Below are positions 8,208 through 16,424 of a stretch of 64,000 nucleotides of DNA, piece after piece. This DNA is from JAGOCV01 sp049445855. GTDB lineage: Bacteria; Pseudomonadota; Gammaproteobacteria; Burkholderiales; Burkholderiaceae_C. The translations under genes and the position numbers were made by a program. Every line of letters starts with the position of its first letter. Within the stretch, counting starts at the first letter, position 1. A model generated the notes under the pieces. That model was not told the origin of the DNA. It made no database searches and saw only the letters and a list, made by a program, of their open reading frames with translations. Location: the NCBI RefSeq assembly GCF_049445855.1, contig NZ_JBMSDV010000006.1, positions 124,001-188,000 on the forward strand, written 5' to 3'.

Positions 8208-9386
8208 TCAGAGTGCGATCCAGTCCGATGCCGGCACCATCTTCTGCGCCTTCATGTCCGCGCGGTACACACGGCCCACGGGAATGGAATTGCCCTTGAT
8301 GGTGATCGGCACGCCGATCAGGCCGCCCGTGTCGAAGTCCTTGATGGAGTTGAGCGCGGCCTTGAGGTTCTTGCCGTCCAGCGGCTTGCCGGCGTCCAGC
8401 GTGCGTTTGGCCGCTTCGACGAACAGCATGGCCGTCAGGAAGCCCTGCGTGTACGCCGTGCTCTGGTATTCCGGGCGCATGGCGCGGATCTTGTCGAGCA
8501 TCGGCGACTTGGCCGAGGTGTCGTAGTAGTAGCGGTACGGCATGACGCCCATGAAGCCGTCGCCGGCGTCGCCCATCTTCATGACGGTGGAGCTGTCCAT
8601 CGTCCAGAAGGTGCCCATCCACTTGCTGGTCATGCCCATCTGCTTGCCCTGCTGCACGAACTCGGGGATCGGTGCGAGCACGTAGCCGTGGAAGATGGTG
8701 TAGTCGGGCGCGGCGCGGCGCAGCTTGATGACTTCGGTGGACACGTCCACGCTGCCGGGCGGCGTCATGAGCTTGAGCGGCACCGACAGGCCGAGCTTCT
8801 TCGCTTCCGCTTCGCTCTTCTCGATCGGGTCGCGGCCGAACTCGGAGTCCGAATACACGAAGGCCACCTTCGCGCCTGGCTTTTCCTTGGCGATGTGCTT
8901 GAGCAGGATGCCGAACATTTCGGTGTAGTCGGGGCCGACCAGGAACTGCATCGGGTACTTGGCCGGGTCGTTCAGTTCGGTGGCGAACGAGGCACCCGCC
9001 ATCAGGATCTGGCCGTTGCGCTCGAGCTCGGGATTGATGGTCTTGGAGAAGCCGGTCGAGTCGCCGTAGTAGAGGTTGACCTTGTTCTGGCTGGTGATCT
9101 TCTTGTAGGCGGCGACGGATACGTCGACCTTGTAGCCCGTGTCTTCCGGCACGTAGCGCACCTTGCGGCCCTTGATGCCGCCGGCGTCGTTGACGATCTT
9201 CACGTAGTCGGCGATGCCGGCGTTGATGCCGATGCCCGCGAACGCGAACACACCCGTCATCGGGATGGAGCCGCCGATGACGATGTCTTCGGCCTGCGCG
9301 CGCACGGTCAGCGGTGCGGCCATGGCCGCGCCTGCGGCCAGCACGAGGCTGCGACGACGCAGCGAAGGGGTTTGCTTGTCTTTCAT
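8208..9386 (-). CDS. ABC transporter substrate-binding protein, LivK-like (Peripla_BP_6)
   Basis: Periplasmic receptor of 392 residues for the adjacent importer. The N-terminus has RRRSLVLAAG followed by a hydrophobic stretch and cleavage near VRAQA, a Sec or possibly Tat signal peptide. IVIGGSIPMTGVFA is the typical first strand of family I receptors. The body has GRKVRYVPEDTGYK and later FVQQGKQMGM blocks seen in Liv-type proteins linked to acyl-CoA ligases. The start ATG follows an AGGAGA element. Ligand unknown; an aliphatic or aromatic acid is inferred from the operon. Confidence 0.88.
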   Translation of the reverse strand: MKDKQTPSLRRRSLVLAAGAAMAAPLTVRAQAEDIVIGGSIPMTGVFAFAGIGINAGIADYVKIVNDAGGIKGRKVRYVPEDTGYKVDVSVAAYKKITSQNKVNLYYGDSTGFSKTINPELERNGQILMAGASFATELNDPAKYPMQFLVGPDYTEMFGILLKHIAKEKPGAKVAFVYSDSEFGRDPIEKSEAEAKKLGLSVPLKLMTPPGSVDVSTEVIKLRRAAPDYTIFHGYVLAPIPEFVQQGKQMGMTSKWMGTFWTMDSSTVMKMGDAGDGFMGVMPYRYYYDTSAKSPMLDKIRAMRPEYQSTAYTQGFLTAMLFVEAAKRTLDAGKPLDGKNLKAALNSIKDFDTGGLIGVPITIKGNSIPVGRVYRADMKAQKMVPASDWIAL

Positions 9387-9408
9387 GCTTGTCTCCTGGG
9401 TTTTGACT

Positions 9409-10446
9409 TCAGTTACGGAACGGCCACAGATGGAAAAAGCGGCGGATCCGCCGCCACACTTCGGCGAGCCCGTGGGGCTCGAACACGAGGAAGCCGACGA
9501 TCAGCAGGCCGAAGATGACCGTGCGGACCGGCGACAGGAAGACGGTGAGCTCGTGGCCGCCGGGCAGCAGGTCCACGACGAGTTTCAGCAGCTCGGGCAC
9601 CATGGTCATGAAGGCCGCGCCCAGGATGCCGCCGAGGATGGAGCCCATGCCGCCGACGATGATGGCAGCCAGGAAGAAGATCGACATGAGCAGCGGAAAG
9701 CTCTCCGGCGTGATCACGCGGAAGAAATACGCGAAGAGCCCGCCCGCCACACCCGCATAGAACGACGACAGCCCGAACGACAGCAGCTTGTAGCGCAGCA
9801 ACGGAATGCCCAGCACCTCGGCAGAGATGTCGCGGTCACGGATGGCGATGAAGGCACGGCCCACGCGCGTGCGGAACAGGTTCGCCGCGCCCAGCAGCAT
9901 GAGGATGGTGACCGGCACGATCAGCCAGTAGAGCCGGAACGAAGTGTCGAGCGTCATGCCGAAGAACTGTGCCGGCGGCAGCGACAGGCCTGTGGTGCCG
10001 CCCGTGAGCTTGAGGTTGGCGAACAGGAAGTGCGTGATGAAAGAGGCCGCGATGGTGGCGATGGCCAGGTACAGCCCCTTCACCCGCAGCGACGGAATGC
10101 CGACGATCAGCCCGCCCAGCATGGCGACGATGCCGCCCGCGAACAGGTTGAACAGGAACGGCGTGCCAAAGCGGATCTGCAGGATGGCGACCGTGTACGC
10201 GCCCAGCCCCATGAAGGCCGCCTGCCCCAGGCTCACGAGGCCGGTGTAGCCAGTGAGGATGTTCAGACCCGTCGCGCTCGCGATGTTGATGGCGACGAGG
10301 CACGCGAGGTAGAGCCAGTAGTCGCTGGCCACGAACGGCAGCACGACAAGCATCGCCGCGCCGATGGCGAGCCACACCTTTTGCGTGCGCGAATCGAACA
10401 GCGCCGCGTCGGCGATGTAGCTTTCCTTGAGGGTTCCGATTCTCAT
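9409..10446 (-). CDS. livM: ABC transporter permease, LivM type
   Basis: Inner-membrane permease of 345 residues with eight or more hydrophobic segments. The motif GLNILTGYTGLVSLGQAAFMGLGAY is the LivM hallmark, and the coupling-helix region contains IRDRDISAEVLGI. The ATG at 10446 is chosen because it overlaps the livH stop (ATGA); the frame is open upstream but only through the reverse shadow of livH. It forms the transport channel with LivH. Confidence 0.9.
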   Translation of the reverse strand: MRIGTLKESYIADAALFDSRTQKVWLAIGAAMLVVLPFVASDYWLYLACLVAINIASATGLNILTGYTGLVSLGQAAFMGLGAYTVAILQIRFGTPFLFNLFAGGIVAMLGGLIVGIPSLRVKGLYLAIATIAASFITHFLFANLKLTGGTTGLSLPPAQFFGMTLDTSFRLYWLIVPVTILMLLGAANLFRTRVGRAFIAIRDRDISAEVLGIPLLRYKLLSFGLSSFYAGVAGGLFAYFFRVITPESFPLLMSIFFLAAIIVGGMGSILGGILGAAFMTMVPELLKLVVDLLPGGHELTVFLSPVRTVIFGLLIVGFLVFEPHGLAEVWRRIRRFFHLWPFRN

Positions 10447-11321
10447 AGTCGCTCGATCTCGTGCGTGCCGAAGAGGCCGTAAGGCCGGATCATCAGCACG
10501 ATCACCAGCACCACGAAGGTGGCCAGCAGTTTGTATTCGCCGCCGAGGTAGGCACCGGCCAGCGCCTCGACCAGACCGATGAACAGGCCGCCGACCAACG
10601 CGCCCAGCACGCTGTCGAGCCCACCCACGATGACGACCACCAGCACCGACAGGCCGAACACACCCATCGACGAGGAGATGCCGCCAATCGACCCGACGAC
10701 GATGCCTGCGACCGCCGCGATCATGGCCGACGCCACCCATGCGAGCGAGAACACGCGCGGCACGTTGATGCCCATCATGTAGGCCGCCCCCTGGTCCGAC
10801 GCCGTGGCACGCAGCGCCACACCGCCCCGCCAGAAGCGGAACAGCAGCAGCACGAGGACGATGAGCACCAGCGCCGCCAGCGAGCCGTAAGCGACCTTGG
10901 GTGCGAGGAAGGCGTCGCCGATCATCACGGGCTTGTTCGGCAGGAATTCCGGCAGGCGGCGCTGGTCGGCCGTCCAGATGATCTCCACCGCGCCGACGAG
11001 GATGGACGCGAGGCCCACCGTGACCATGAAGGCGGAGATCGGCGGTTCACCGAGCAGCGGGCGGATCATGGTGCGCTCGATCACCGCGCCCAGCAGGCCG
11101 GTGCCCAGCACCGCCCCGGGGATGGCGAGCCACAGCGGCAGCGAGAAGCTCGCAGCGAACGCGAAGAAGAGGTAGGCGCCGATCATCAGCACCTCGCCGA
11201 TGGCGATGTTGACCACGCGCGTGGCCTTGTAGACCAGCACAAAGGCCAGCGCGGCAAGGCCGTACAGGCCGCCGCTGGCGATGCCCGTGAGAGAAATCTC
11301 GAAGAGGTACGCCCAATCCAT
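10443..11321 (-). CDS. livH: ABC transporter permease, LivH type
   Basis: Inner-membrane permease of 292 residues, strongly hydrophobic. It begins with the typical GIASGGLYGLAALAFVLVYKATRVVNIA block of LivH (the part GGLYGLAALAFVLVYKATR is diagnostic) and has GGLDSVLGALVGGLFIG near the C-terminus. Its start overlaps the livG stop as TGATG, and its stop overlaps livM as ATGA, so all importer genes are translationally coupled. Confidence 0.9.
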   Translation of the reverse strand: MDWAYLFEISLTGIASGGLYGLAALAFVLVYKATRVVNIAIGEVLMIGAYLFFAFAASFSLPLWLAIPGAVLGTGLLGAVIERTMIRPLLGEPPISAFMVTVGLASILVGAVEIIWTADQRRLPEFLPNKPVMIGDAFLAPKVAYGSLAALVLIVLVLLLFRFWRGGVALRATASDQGAAYMMGINVPRVFSLAWVASAMIAAVAGIVVGSIGGISSSMGVFGLSVLVVVIVGGLDSVLGALVGGLFIGLVEALAGAYLGGEYKLLATFVVLVIVLMIRPYGLFGTHEIERL

Positions 11322-12157
11322 CAGGCCACCTCCGCCGTCGTTTGCGGTGCACCGCGAAGCTTGCGACGCAGTTCACCGACGTCGCCCGCGCCCAGGTAGG
11401 CACGCACGACCTCGGGGTCGGCCTGCACATGCGCAGGCACACCCTGCGCGATGACCTGGCCGAAGTTGAGCACCACCACGTGGTCCGACAGGTCCATCAC
11501 CATGCCCATGTCGTGCTCCACCATCAGCACGGTGATGCCCCACTCGCGGCGCACGTCGAGGATGAAGCGCGCCATGTCTTCCGTCTCTTCGCGGTTCATG
11601 CCGGCGACCGGTTCGTCCAGCATCAGCACCTGCGGCTGCATGGCGAGCGCTCGCGCCATTTCCACGCGCTTCTGCAGGCCGTAGGGCAAGGCAGCCACGG
11701 GTGCATGACGGATGTGATCGATCTCCAGGAAGTCGATGATGCGGTGCTCGATGTCGGCGCGAAGCTCGGCCTCTTCCTTGCGCGCCTTGCCCGCATAGAA
11801 CAGGCCGCCCAGCACACCGGTCTTCAGGTGCGCGTGGCGGCCGAGCTTGATGTTGTCCAGCACCGTCATGCCGCGGAACAGCGCGATGTTCTGGAAGCTG
11901 CGCGCAAGCCCCAGCCTGGCGCGTTGCGGTGCGGGCAGGCGCGTGATGTCTTCGCCCTTGAACTTCACGCGGCCGGCCGTGGGTTTGTAGAAGCCCGAGA
12001 TGGTGTTGAACAGTGAAGTCTTGCCAGCGCCGTTCGGGCCGATGACCGCCGTGATGGAGCCGGGCTGCACGGAAAAGCGCACGTCGGTGAGCGCTTTCAC
12101 GCCACCGAACGCGAGCGTCAGCGCATCGACTTCGAGCACGGGTTGTACTGCCGCCAT
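11321..12157 (-). CDS. livG: ABC transporter ATP-binding protein, LivG type (first gene of the importer operon)
   Basis: ATPase of 278 residues. Walker A is GPNGAGKTS, the Q-loop region and LivG-specific ARSFQNIALF follow, Walker B is VLMLDEPVAGM, and the switch is HDMGMVM. It is the promoter-proximal gene of a minus-strand operon livG-livH-livM-livK-livF-acyl-CoA synthetase. The 125-base gap to the divergent TetR gene contains the palindromic operator described separately. Confidence 0.9.
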   Translation of the reverse strand: MAAVQPVLEVDALTLAFGGVKALTDVRFSVQPGSITAVIGPNGAGKTSLFNTISGFYKPTAGRVKFKGEDITRLPAPQRARLGLARSFQNIALFRGMTVLDNIKLGRHAHLKTGVLGGLFYAGKARKEEAELRADIEHRIIDFLEIDHIRHAPVAALPYGLQKRVEMARALAMQPQVLMLDEPVAGMNREETEDMARFILDVRREWGITVLMVEHDMGMVMDLSDHVVVLNFGQVIAQGVPAHVQADPEVVRAYLGAGDVGELRRKLRGAPQTTAEVA

Positions 12158-12200
12158 TGCTTGTCTCTTCCTTGCCTTTCCGGTTCTTTCTCCGGGTTTC

Positions 12201-12231
12201 TACTTGCACGTAGAATTTCTACTCGCGAGTA
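12201..12231. promoter_or_regulatory. Palindromic operator between the importer operon and the tetR gene
   Basis: Three dyads lie in 31 bases. TACTCGCGAGTA at 12220-12231 is a perfect 12-base palindrome. TACTTGCACGTA at 12201-12212 has the same TAC...GTA ends and is imperfect. GTAGAATTTCTAC at 12210-12222 is a perfect dyad bridging them. The two TAC-N6-GTA sites have centres 19 bases apart, about two helical turns, as expected for two TetR-family dimers. The position between divergent promoters suggests control of both operons. Confidence 0.7.
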
Positions 12232-12282
12232 ATGTTAGGGATGCCACAGGAAGCCAAGCATCAGGACTTACCCCAAGCAAGC

Positions 12283-12987
12283 ATGACAACAACCAGAAAA
12301 CGCCCTACTCCGGTGACAGACATTTCGCCGTGGACGCGCACCTCCTCGCGTGAGGAACAGCGCGAAGCCAAGCGCAACGCCGTGCTGCAGGCCGCGGCCC
12401 AGCTCTTCAACGAACGGGGCTTTCACGCCACCTCGCTCGACGACGTGGCCGAGAAGCTCAACGTCAGCAAGCCGACGCTCTACTACTACGTGAAGAACAA
12501 GGAAGAAATCCTGTTCGAGTGCGTTCGCCAGGGCCTTGCGATGATGCAGAAAGGCATCGAGGACACGCGCAAGGCCGGGGGCCAGACGCTCGACCAGCTC
12601 ACCGCCTGCCTCAGCACCTATGCGCGCATCGTGACGATGGACTTCGGCATGTGCCTCATCCGCATCGGCGAGGACCCGCTCTCCGCGCCGCGCCGCAAGG
12701 AACTGCGCAAGCTCAAGGCGGCCATCGACATGGAGTTCCGTCGGCTCATCGCCAAGGGCATCGACGAAGGCGTGATCGCGCCGTGCGACCCGAAGATGGC
12801 GGCGTTCGTCACCGCCGGTGCGCTGAGCTGGATCGGCCGCTGGTATCGACCCGACGGCGAGTTCACGCCCGAGCAGATCGCCGAGCAGTGCAACGCCATC
12901 TTGTTCAACGGCATCCTTCAGCGCACGGATGTGGCAGCAGCCAAAGTACGCCCCGCAACGAAGACGACGCGCCGCAAGGTGGCCTGA
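12283..12987 (+). CDS. TetR/AcrR family transcriptional regulator
   Basis: Protein of 234 residues. The N-terminal helix-turn-helix reads AAAQLFNERGFHATSLDDVAEKLNVSKPTLYYYVKNKEEIL (recognition part VSKPTLYYYV, around residues 55-65), typical of TetR repressors. The C-terminal ligand domain is of the type seen in acyl-CoA-responsive regulators. The start is ATG 12283, after a frame open from 12232. It is divergent from the acid importer and upstream of enoyl-CoA hydratase and thiolase, so an acyl-CoA effector is a reasonable inference. Confidence 0.9.
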   Translation: MTTTRKRPTPVTDISPWTRTSSREEQREAKRNAVLQAAAQLFNERGFHATSLDDVAEKLNVSKPTLYYYVKNKEEILFECVRQGLAMMQKGIEDTRKAGGQTLDQLTACLSTYARIVTMDFGMCLIRIGEDPLSAPRRKELRKLKAAIDMEFRRLIAKGIDEGVIAPCDPKMAAFVTAGALSWIGRWYRPDGEFTPEQIAEQCNAILFNGILQRTDVAAAKVRPATKTTRRKVA

Positions 12988-13001
12988 ACTTCATACACCC
13001 C

Positions 13002-13784
13002 ATGAGTAACGATTCCCCCATCCTCCTGGAGCGCGACGACGGCATCGCCACGCTGCGCTTCAACCGCCCTGCTGCCTACAACGCCATCGACCGTGCGATG
13101 GCCAGCGCATTCCTGGGCCATGTGAAAGCGCTCGCGGCCGATGCGTCGGTGCGCGCCATCGTGATGGCCGGCAACGGCAAGGCCTTCGTGTCGGGCGGCG
13201 ATCTTTCCGTGCTGCGGGACGATCCGGTCAACGGCGCGGCCGACCTCATCGGCCCGCTGCACGAAGGCTTGCAGATACTCGCAAGCGGCGACGCCCCGGT
13301 GATCGCCAGCGTGCATGGCGCGGTCGCCGGTGCAGGCCTCAGCCTGATGCTGCAGGCCGACTACGTGGTCGCCGCCGAAGGCACGAAATTCAATCTGGCC
13401 TATGTGAACGTCGGCACGAGCTGCGACGTCGGCGCGTCGTGGGCGCTGCCTCGCATCGTGGGCCAGCGCAAGGCGCTGGAGATCGCAATGCTCGGCGAGA
13501 CCTGCGACGCGGCAGAAGCGCTGCGGCTGTCGATGGTCAACCGCGTCGTGCCCGGCGCGGAGCTTGCCGCAGCAACGAAAGCCATCGCCGGGCGCTTCGC
13601 CAACGGCCCGACGCGTGCGCTCGGCGAACTGCGGCGGCTCATCCGCACCAGCCTCGACCGCGACCTGCGCGGCCAGCTCGACGCCGAGGCGCAGGCCTTC
13701 GCGCGTTGTGCGCAGACCGACGATTTCCGCGAAGGCACTGCGGCCTTCTTCGAAAAGCGTGCCCCGGAATTCCGGGGCCGCTGA
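13002..13784 (+). CDS. Enoyl-CoA hydratase/isomerase family protein
   Basis: Crotonase-fold protein of 260 residues acting on acyl-CoA thioesters in beta-oxidation. It contains LRFNRPAAYNAID, the oxyanion-hole region FVSGGDLS, and VHGAVAGAGLSLMLQAD. At the usual first catalytic glutamate position (crotonase Glu144) the sequence VNVGTSCDVGASW differs from the common pattern with E, so hydratase activity is uncertain and isomerase or another crotonase reaction is possible. It lies 14 bases after tetR and upstream of a thiolase, probably in one operon. Confidence 0.85.
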   Translation: MSNDSPILLERDDGIATLRFNRPAAYNAIDRAMASAFLGHVKALAADASVRAIVMAGNGKAFVSGGDLSVLRDDPVNGAADLIGPLHEGLQILASGDAPVIASVHGAVAGAGLSLMLQADYVVAAEGTKFNLAYVNVGTSCDVGASWALPRIVGQRKALEIAMLGETCDAAEALRLSMVNRVVPGAELAAATKAIAGRFANGPTRALGELRRLIRTSLDRDLRGQLDAEAQAFARCAQTDDFREGTAAFFEKRAPEFRGR

Positions 13785-13841
13785 TCTCTTGCCAGCCTCT
13801 TCATCGACCGATCCACTCCATCCAGATTCAGGAACAACACC

Positions 13842-15026
13842 ATGGCTCTCCAGGACATCTTCGTCGTCGGCACCGCCCGCACGGCCATCGGCACTTTCGG
13901 CGGTTCGCTCAAGGACGTACCCAACACGCAACTGGCCACCACGGCCGTGAAGGCCGCCATCGAGCGCAGCGGCGTTGCACCCGACGCCATCGGTCACGTG
14001 GTCATGGGCAACGTGATCCCCACCGACACGAAAGACGCCTACCTGGCACGCGTGGCCGCCATCGACGCAGGCTGCCCCATCGAAACACCTGCCTTCAACG
14101 TCAACCGGCTCTGCGGCTCGGGCCTGCAGGCCATCGTGTCGGCTGCGCAGGCCATTTCGCTCGGCGACTGCGAGATCGCCATCGGCGGTGGCTCCGAGTC
14201 GATGAGCCGCGGCCCCTACTTCGACACCGCCGCGCGCTATGGCATGCGCATGGGCGACGCGCAGCTCATCGATTACATGCTCGGCATCCTGCACGACCCG
14301 TGGGAGAAGATCCACATGGGCATCACGGCGGAGAACGTCGCAGCACGCTACAACATCAGCCGCGAGCAGCAGGACCAGCTGGCCGCACAGAGCCAGCAGC
14401 GCGCTGCGGCCGCCATTGCCGAAGGCAAGTTCAAGGAACAGATCGTTCCCATCGAGATCAGGACGCGCAAGGGCATGGTGGTGTTCGACACCGACGAACA
14501 TGTGCGCGGCACGACGACGGTGGAAACGCTCGCGACGATGAAGCCCGCATTCAAGAAGGACGGCATGGTGACGGCAGGCAACGCGTCGGGCATCAACGAT
14601 GGTGCGGGCGCGGTGGTGCTGGCGAATGCGGCGCGCGTGCAGGCGCTCGGCCTCAAGCCCCTGGCGCGCCTCGTCGGCTATGCACACGCAGGCGTGGAGC
14701 CGGCCTACATGGGCATCGGCCCGGTGCCGGCCACGCGCAAGGTGCTGGAGCGCACCGGCCTCAAGGTGTCGGACTTCGACGTAATCGAATCCAACGAAGC
14801 CTTCGCCGCACAGGCCTGCGCCGTCATCCAGGAACTGGGCTTCGACCCGGCCAAGGTGAACCCGAACGGCTCGGGCATTTCGCTGGGTCACCCGGTGGGC
14901 GCTACGGGAGCCATCATCACGGTGAAGGCGATTGCCGAACTCCACCGCGTGAAGGGCCGCTATGCGCTGGTTACCATGTGCATCGGCGGCGGCCAGGGCA
15001 TTGCGGCGGTGTTCGAGCGGGTCTGA
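13842..15026 (+). CDS. Acetyl-CoA C-acyltransferase (thiolase)
   Basis: Thiolase of 394 residues that cleaves 3-ketoacyl-CoA or condenses acetyl-CoA. The nucleophile is the Cys in NRLCGSGLQAI (about residue 89), the His motif is GHPVGATGA, and the second Cys is in MCIGGGQG near the C-terminus. Length and motifs are standard. It completes the catabolic half of the TetR locus. A dehydrogenase step is missing here but a 3-hydroxyacyl-CoA dehydrogenase and an acyl-CoA dehydrogenase lie at 45-51 kb. Confidence 0.92.
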   Translation: MALQDIFVVGTARTAIGTFGGSLKDVPNTQLATTAVKAAIERSGVAPDAIGHVVMGNVIPTDTKDAYLARVAAIDAGCPIETPAFNVNRLCGSGLQAIVSAAQAISLGDCEIAIGGGSESMSRGPYFDTAARYGMRMGDAQLIDYMLGILHDPWEKIHMGITAENVAARYNISREQQDQLAAQSQQRAAAAIAEGKFKEQIVPIEIRTRKGMVVFDTDEHVRGTTTVETLATMKPAFKKDGMVTAGNASGINDGAGAVVLANAARVQALGLKPLARLVGYAHAGVEPAYMGIGPVPATRKVLERTGLKVSDFDVIESNEAFAAQACAVIQELGFDPAKVNPNGSGISLGHPVGATGAIITVKAIAELHRVKGRYALVTMCIGGGQGIAAVFERV

Positions 15027-15035
15027 AGCCCGCTC
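15015..15035. terminator. Possible hairpin terminator at the end of the thiolase gene
   Basis: GAGCGGG (15015-15021) and CCCGCTC (15029-15035) form a 7-base stem around the thiolase stop codon. The following sequence has only a short T run, so termination strength is doubtful. It lies between convergent genes. Confidence 0.4.
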
Positions 15036-15047
15036 TTGCCCGGGCGC

Positions 15048-16025
15048 TTATTCGGCCTCGATGCCGGCGCCCTTCACGATGCGGCCCCACTTCTGTGTTT
15101 CTGCAGCCTGGAAGCTCGCCATCTCTTCAGGCGTTGTCGTGAAGACTTCAGTGCCTGTGGGTGCGTAGAACGCGTTGCGGGCTTCTTCGCTGCGAGCGGC
15201 CTTCACCAGCAATTCGTTCAGGCGCTTGATCACGGCAGGCGGCGTCTTCGCCGGTGCGTAGGCAGCAAACCAGTAACCCATCTCGTAGCCCTTCACGCCG
15301 GCTTCGGCGATGGTCGGCACATCGGGCGCCAGCGGCGAGCGCGCCGCGCTGGACATGCCGAGCGCACGCAACTTGCCGCCCTTGACCTGGGGCAGGCCGG
15401 TTGCCGTGTCGGTGATCATCATGTGGATCTGGCCACCCAGCAGGTCGGTCACGGCGAGCGTGTTGCTCTTGTAGGGCACATGCAGCAGCTTGATGTCGGC
15501 CATCTGCTGCAGCAGTTCACCCGCCATGCGACTGGACGAGCTGCCGCTGCCGAAACTGTACTTGCCGGGCTCCTTCTTGGCGGCAGCGATGAACTCCATC
15601 ACGCTCTTCGCGGGGAATGACGGATTCACCACCATGATCTGGCCGCCCTTGCCCAGGCCGGTGACAGGTGCGAAGTCCTTCACCGGGTCGTACGGCAGCT
15701 TCTTGTACAGATGTTCGTTGGCGGCATGCGTGGTGTTGGTGGTGATGAGCACCGTGTAGCCATCCGGGTTGGCCTTGGCCACGTATTGCGAGGCGATGAA
15801 GCCGCTGGCACCCGCCTTGTTGTCGATGACGACGGACTGCTTCGACTCAGCCGCCACCTGGTTGCCCAGCGCGCGTGCGATCTGGTCGGTGGCGGTGCCG
15901 GCCGCGAAGGGCACGACGAAGGTGATCGGCTTGTCCGGGAAGGCCTGAGCCTGCGCAGCCAGCGGCGCGAGCACGGTCAGCGCCAATGCAGCGGTCAGCG
16001 TCTTGAATTTGTGAATGCGTGTCAT
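15048..16025 (-). CDS. Bug-family (TctC-like) tripartite tricarboxylate transporter substrate-binding protein
   Basis: Periplasmic receptor of 325 residues with a signal peptide ending near AAQAQA. FPDKPITFVVPFAAGTATDQIAR is the hallmark opening of the Bug family, and the Asn-rich NKAGASGFIAS block follows. It is the third gene of a minus-strand operon after an AtuA-family gene and its small partner, with an AAGGAGA element before the ATG. No TctA/TctB membrane genes are nearby, which is common because Bug receptors outnumber transporters in Burkholderiales. Ligand unknown. Confidence 0.9.
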   Translation of the reverse strand: MTRIHKFKTLTAALALTVLAPLAAQAQAFPDKPITFVVPFAAGTATDQIARALGNQVAAESKQSVVIDNKAGASGFIASQYVAKANPDGYTVLITTNTTHAANEHLYKKLPYDPVKDFAPVTGLGKGGQIMVVNPSFPAKSVMEFIAAAKKEPGKYSFGSGSSSSRMAGELLQQMADIKLLHVPYKSNTLAVTDLLGGQIHMMITDTATGLPQVKGGKLRALGMSSAARSPLAPDVPTIAEAGVKGYEMGYWFAAYAPAKTPPAVIKRLNELLVKAARSEEARNAFYAPTGTEVFTTTPEEMASFQAAETQKWGRIVKGAGIEAE

Positions 16026-16064
16026 GGTGTCTCCTTCGAAGTTGTTGATGAAGCGAAAAGGTCG

Positions 16065-16424
16065 TCAGGCCGGCAAATCGGGTCCGGCCAGCAGGGGAAG
16101 CAGTTCGTGCGGAACGTCCACCGGCATGTCGAGCAGCAGGAAGGACAGCGCCTTGCCGTGCGTATCGAGGTTGAGCGCGTCGTTCACGCCACCGTCGAGC
16201 ACGGCGTCGAGCACGAAGTTCATCGCATGAAGCTTCGGCAGCAGGTAGCGGTTGGCGGCCGACGGCTGGCGATGTGCGAACTGCGCCTTCACTGCGTCGG
16301 GCGTGACCTGCTCCACCAGCAAGGGCCAGAACTCGGGTCGCCATGCGATCACGCTGATGTTGGACCGGTCGCCCTTGTCACCGGTGCGGCCGTGGGCCAG
16401 GCGGTAAAGCGGAACGGTCTTCAT
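16065..16424 (-). CDS. AtuA-associated small protein
   Basis: Protein of 119 residues matching the domain that follows AtuA-like domains in many proteins: LYRLAHGRTGDKGDRSNISVIAW near the start (HGRTGDKG is the telling part) and LHAMNFVLDAVLDGGV. In some bacteria this domain is fused to the AtuA-like domain, so it is probably its functional partner. The start ATG at 16424 overlaps the stop of the AtuA-family gene (ATGA). Biochemical role unknown. Confidence 0.85.
   Translation of the reverse strand: MKTVPLYRLAHGRTGDKGDRSNISVIAWRPEFWPLLVEQVTPDAVKAQFAHRQPSAANRYLLPKLHAMNFVLDAVLDGGVNDALNLDTHGKALSFLLLDMPVDVPHELLPLLAGPDLPA

Noticed and set aside
12918..14945. 675-codon open frame antisense to enoyl-CoA hydratase and thiolase
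   Set aside because: It covers two well-recognised genes on the other strand and its translation is His/Arg/Val-rich without any motif, as expected from high-GC codon use.
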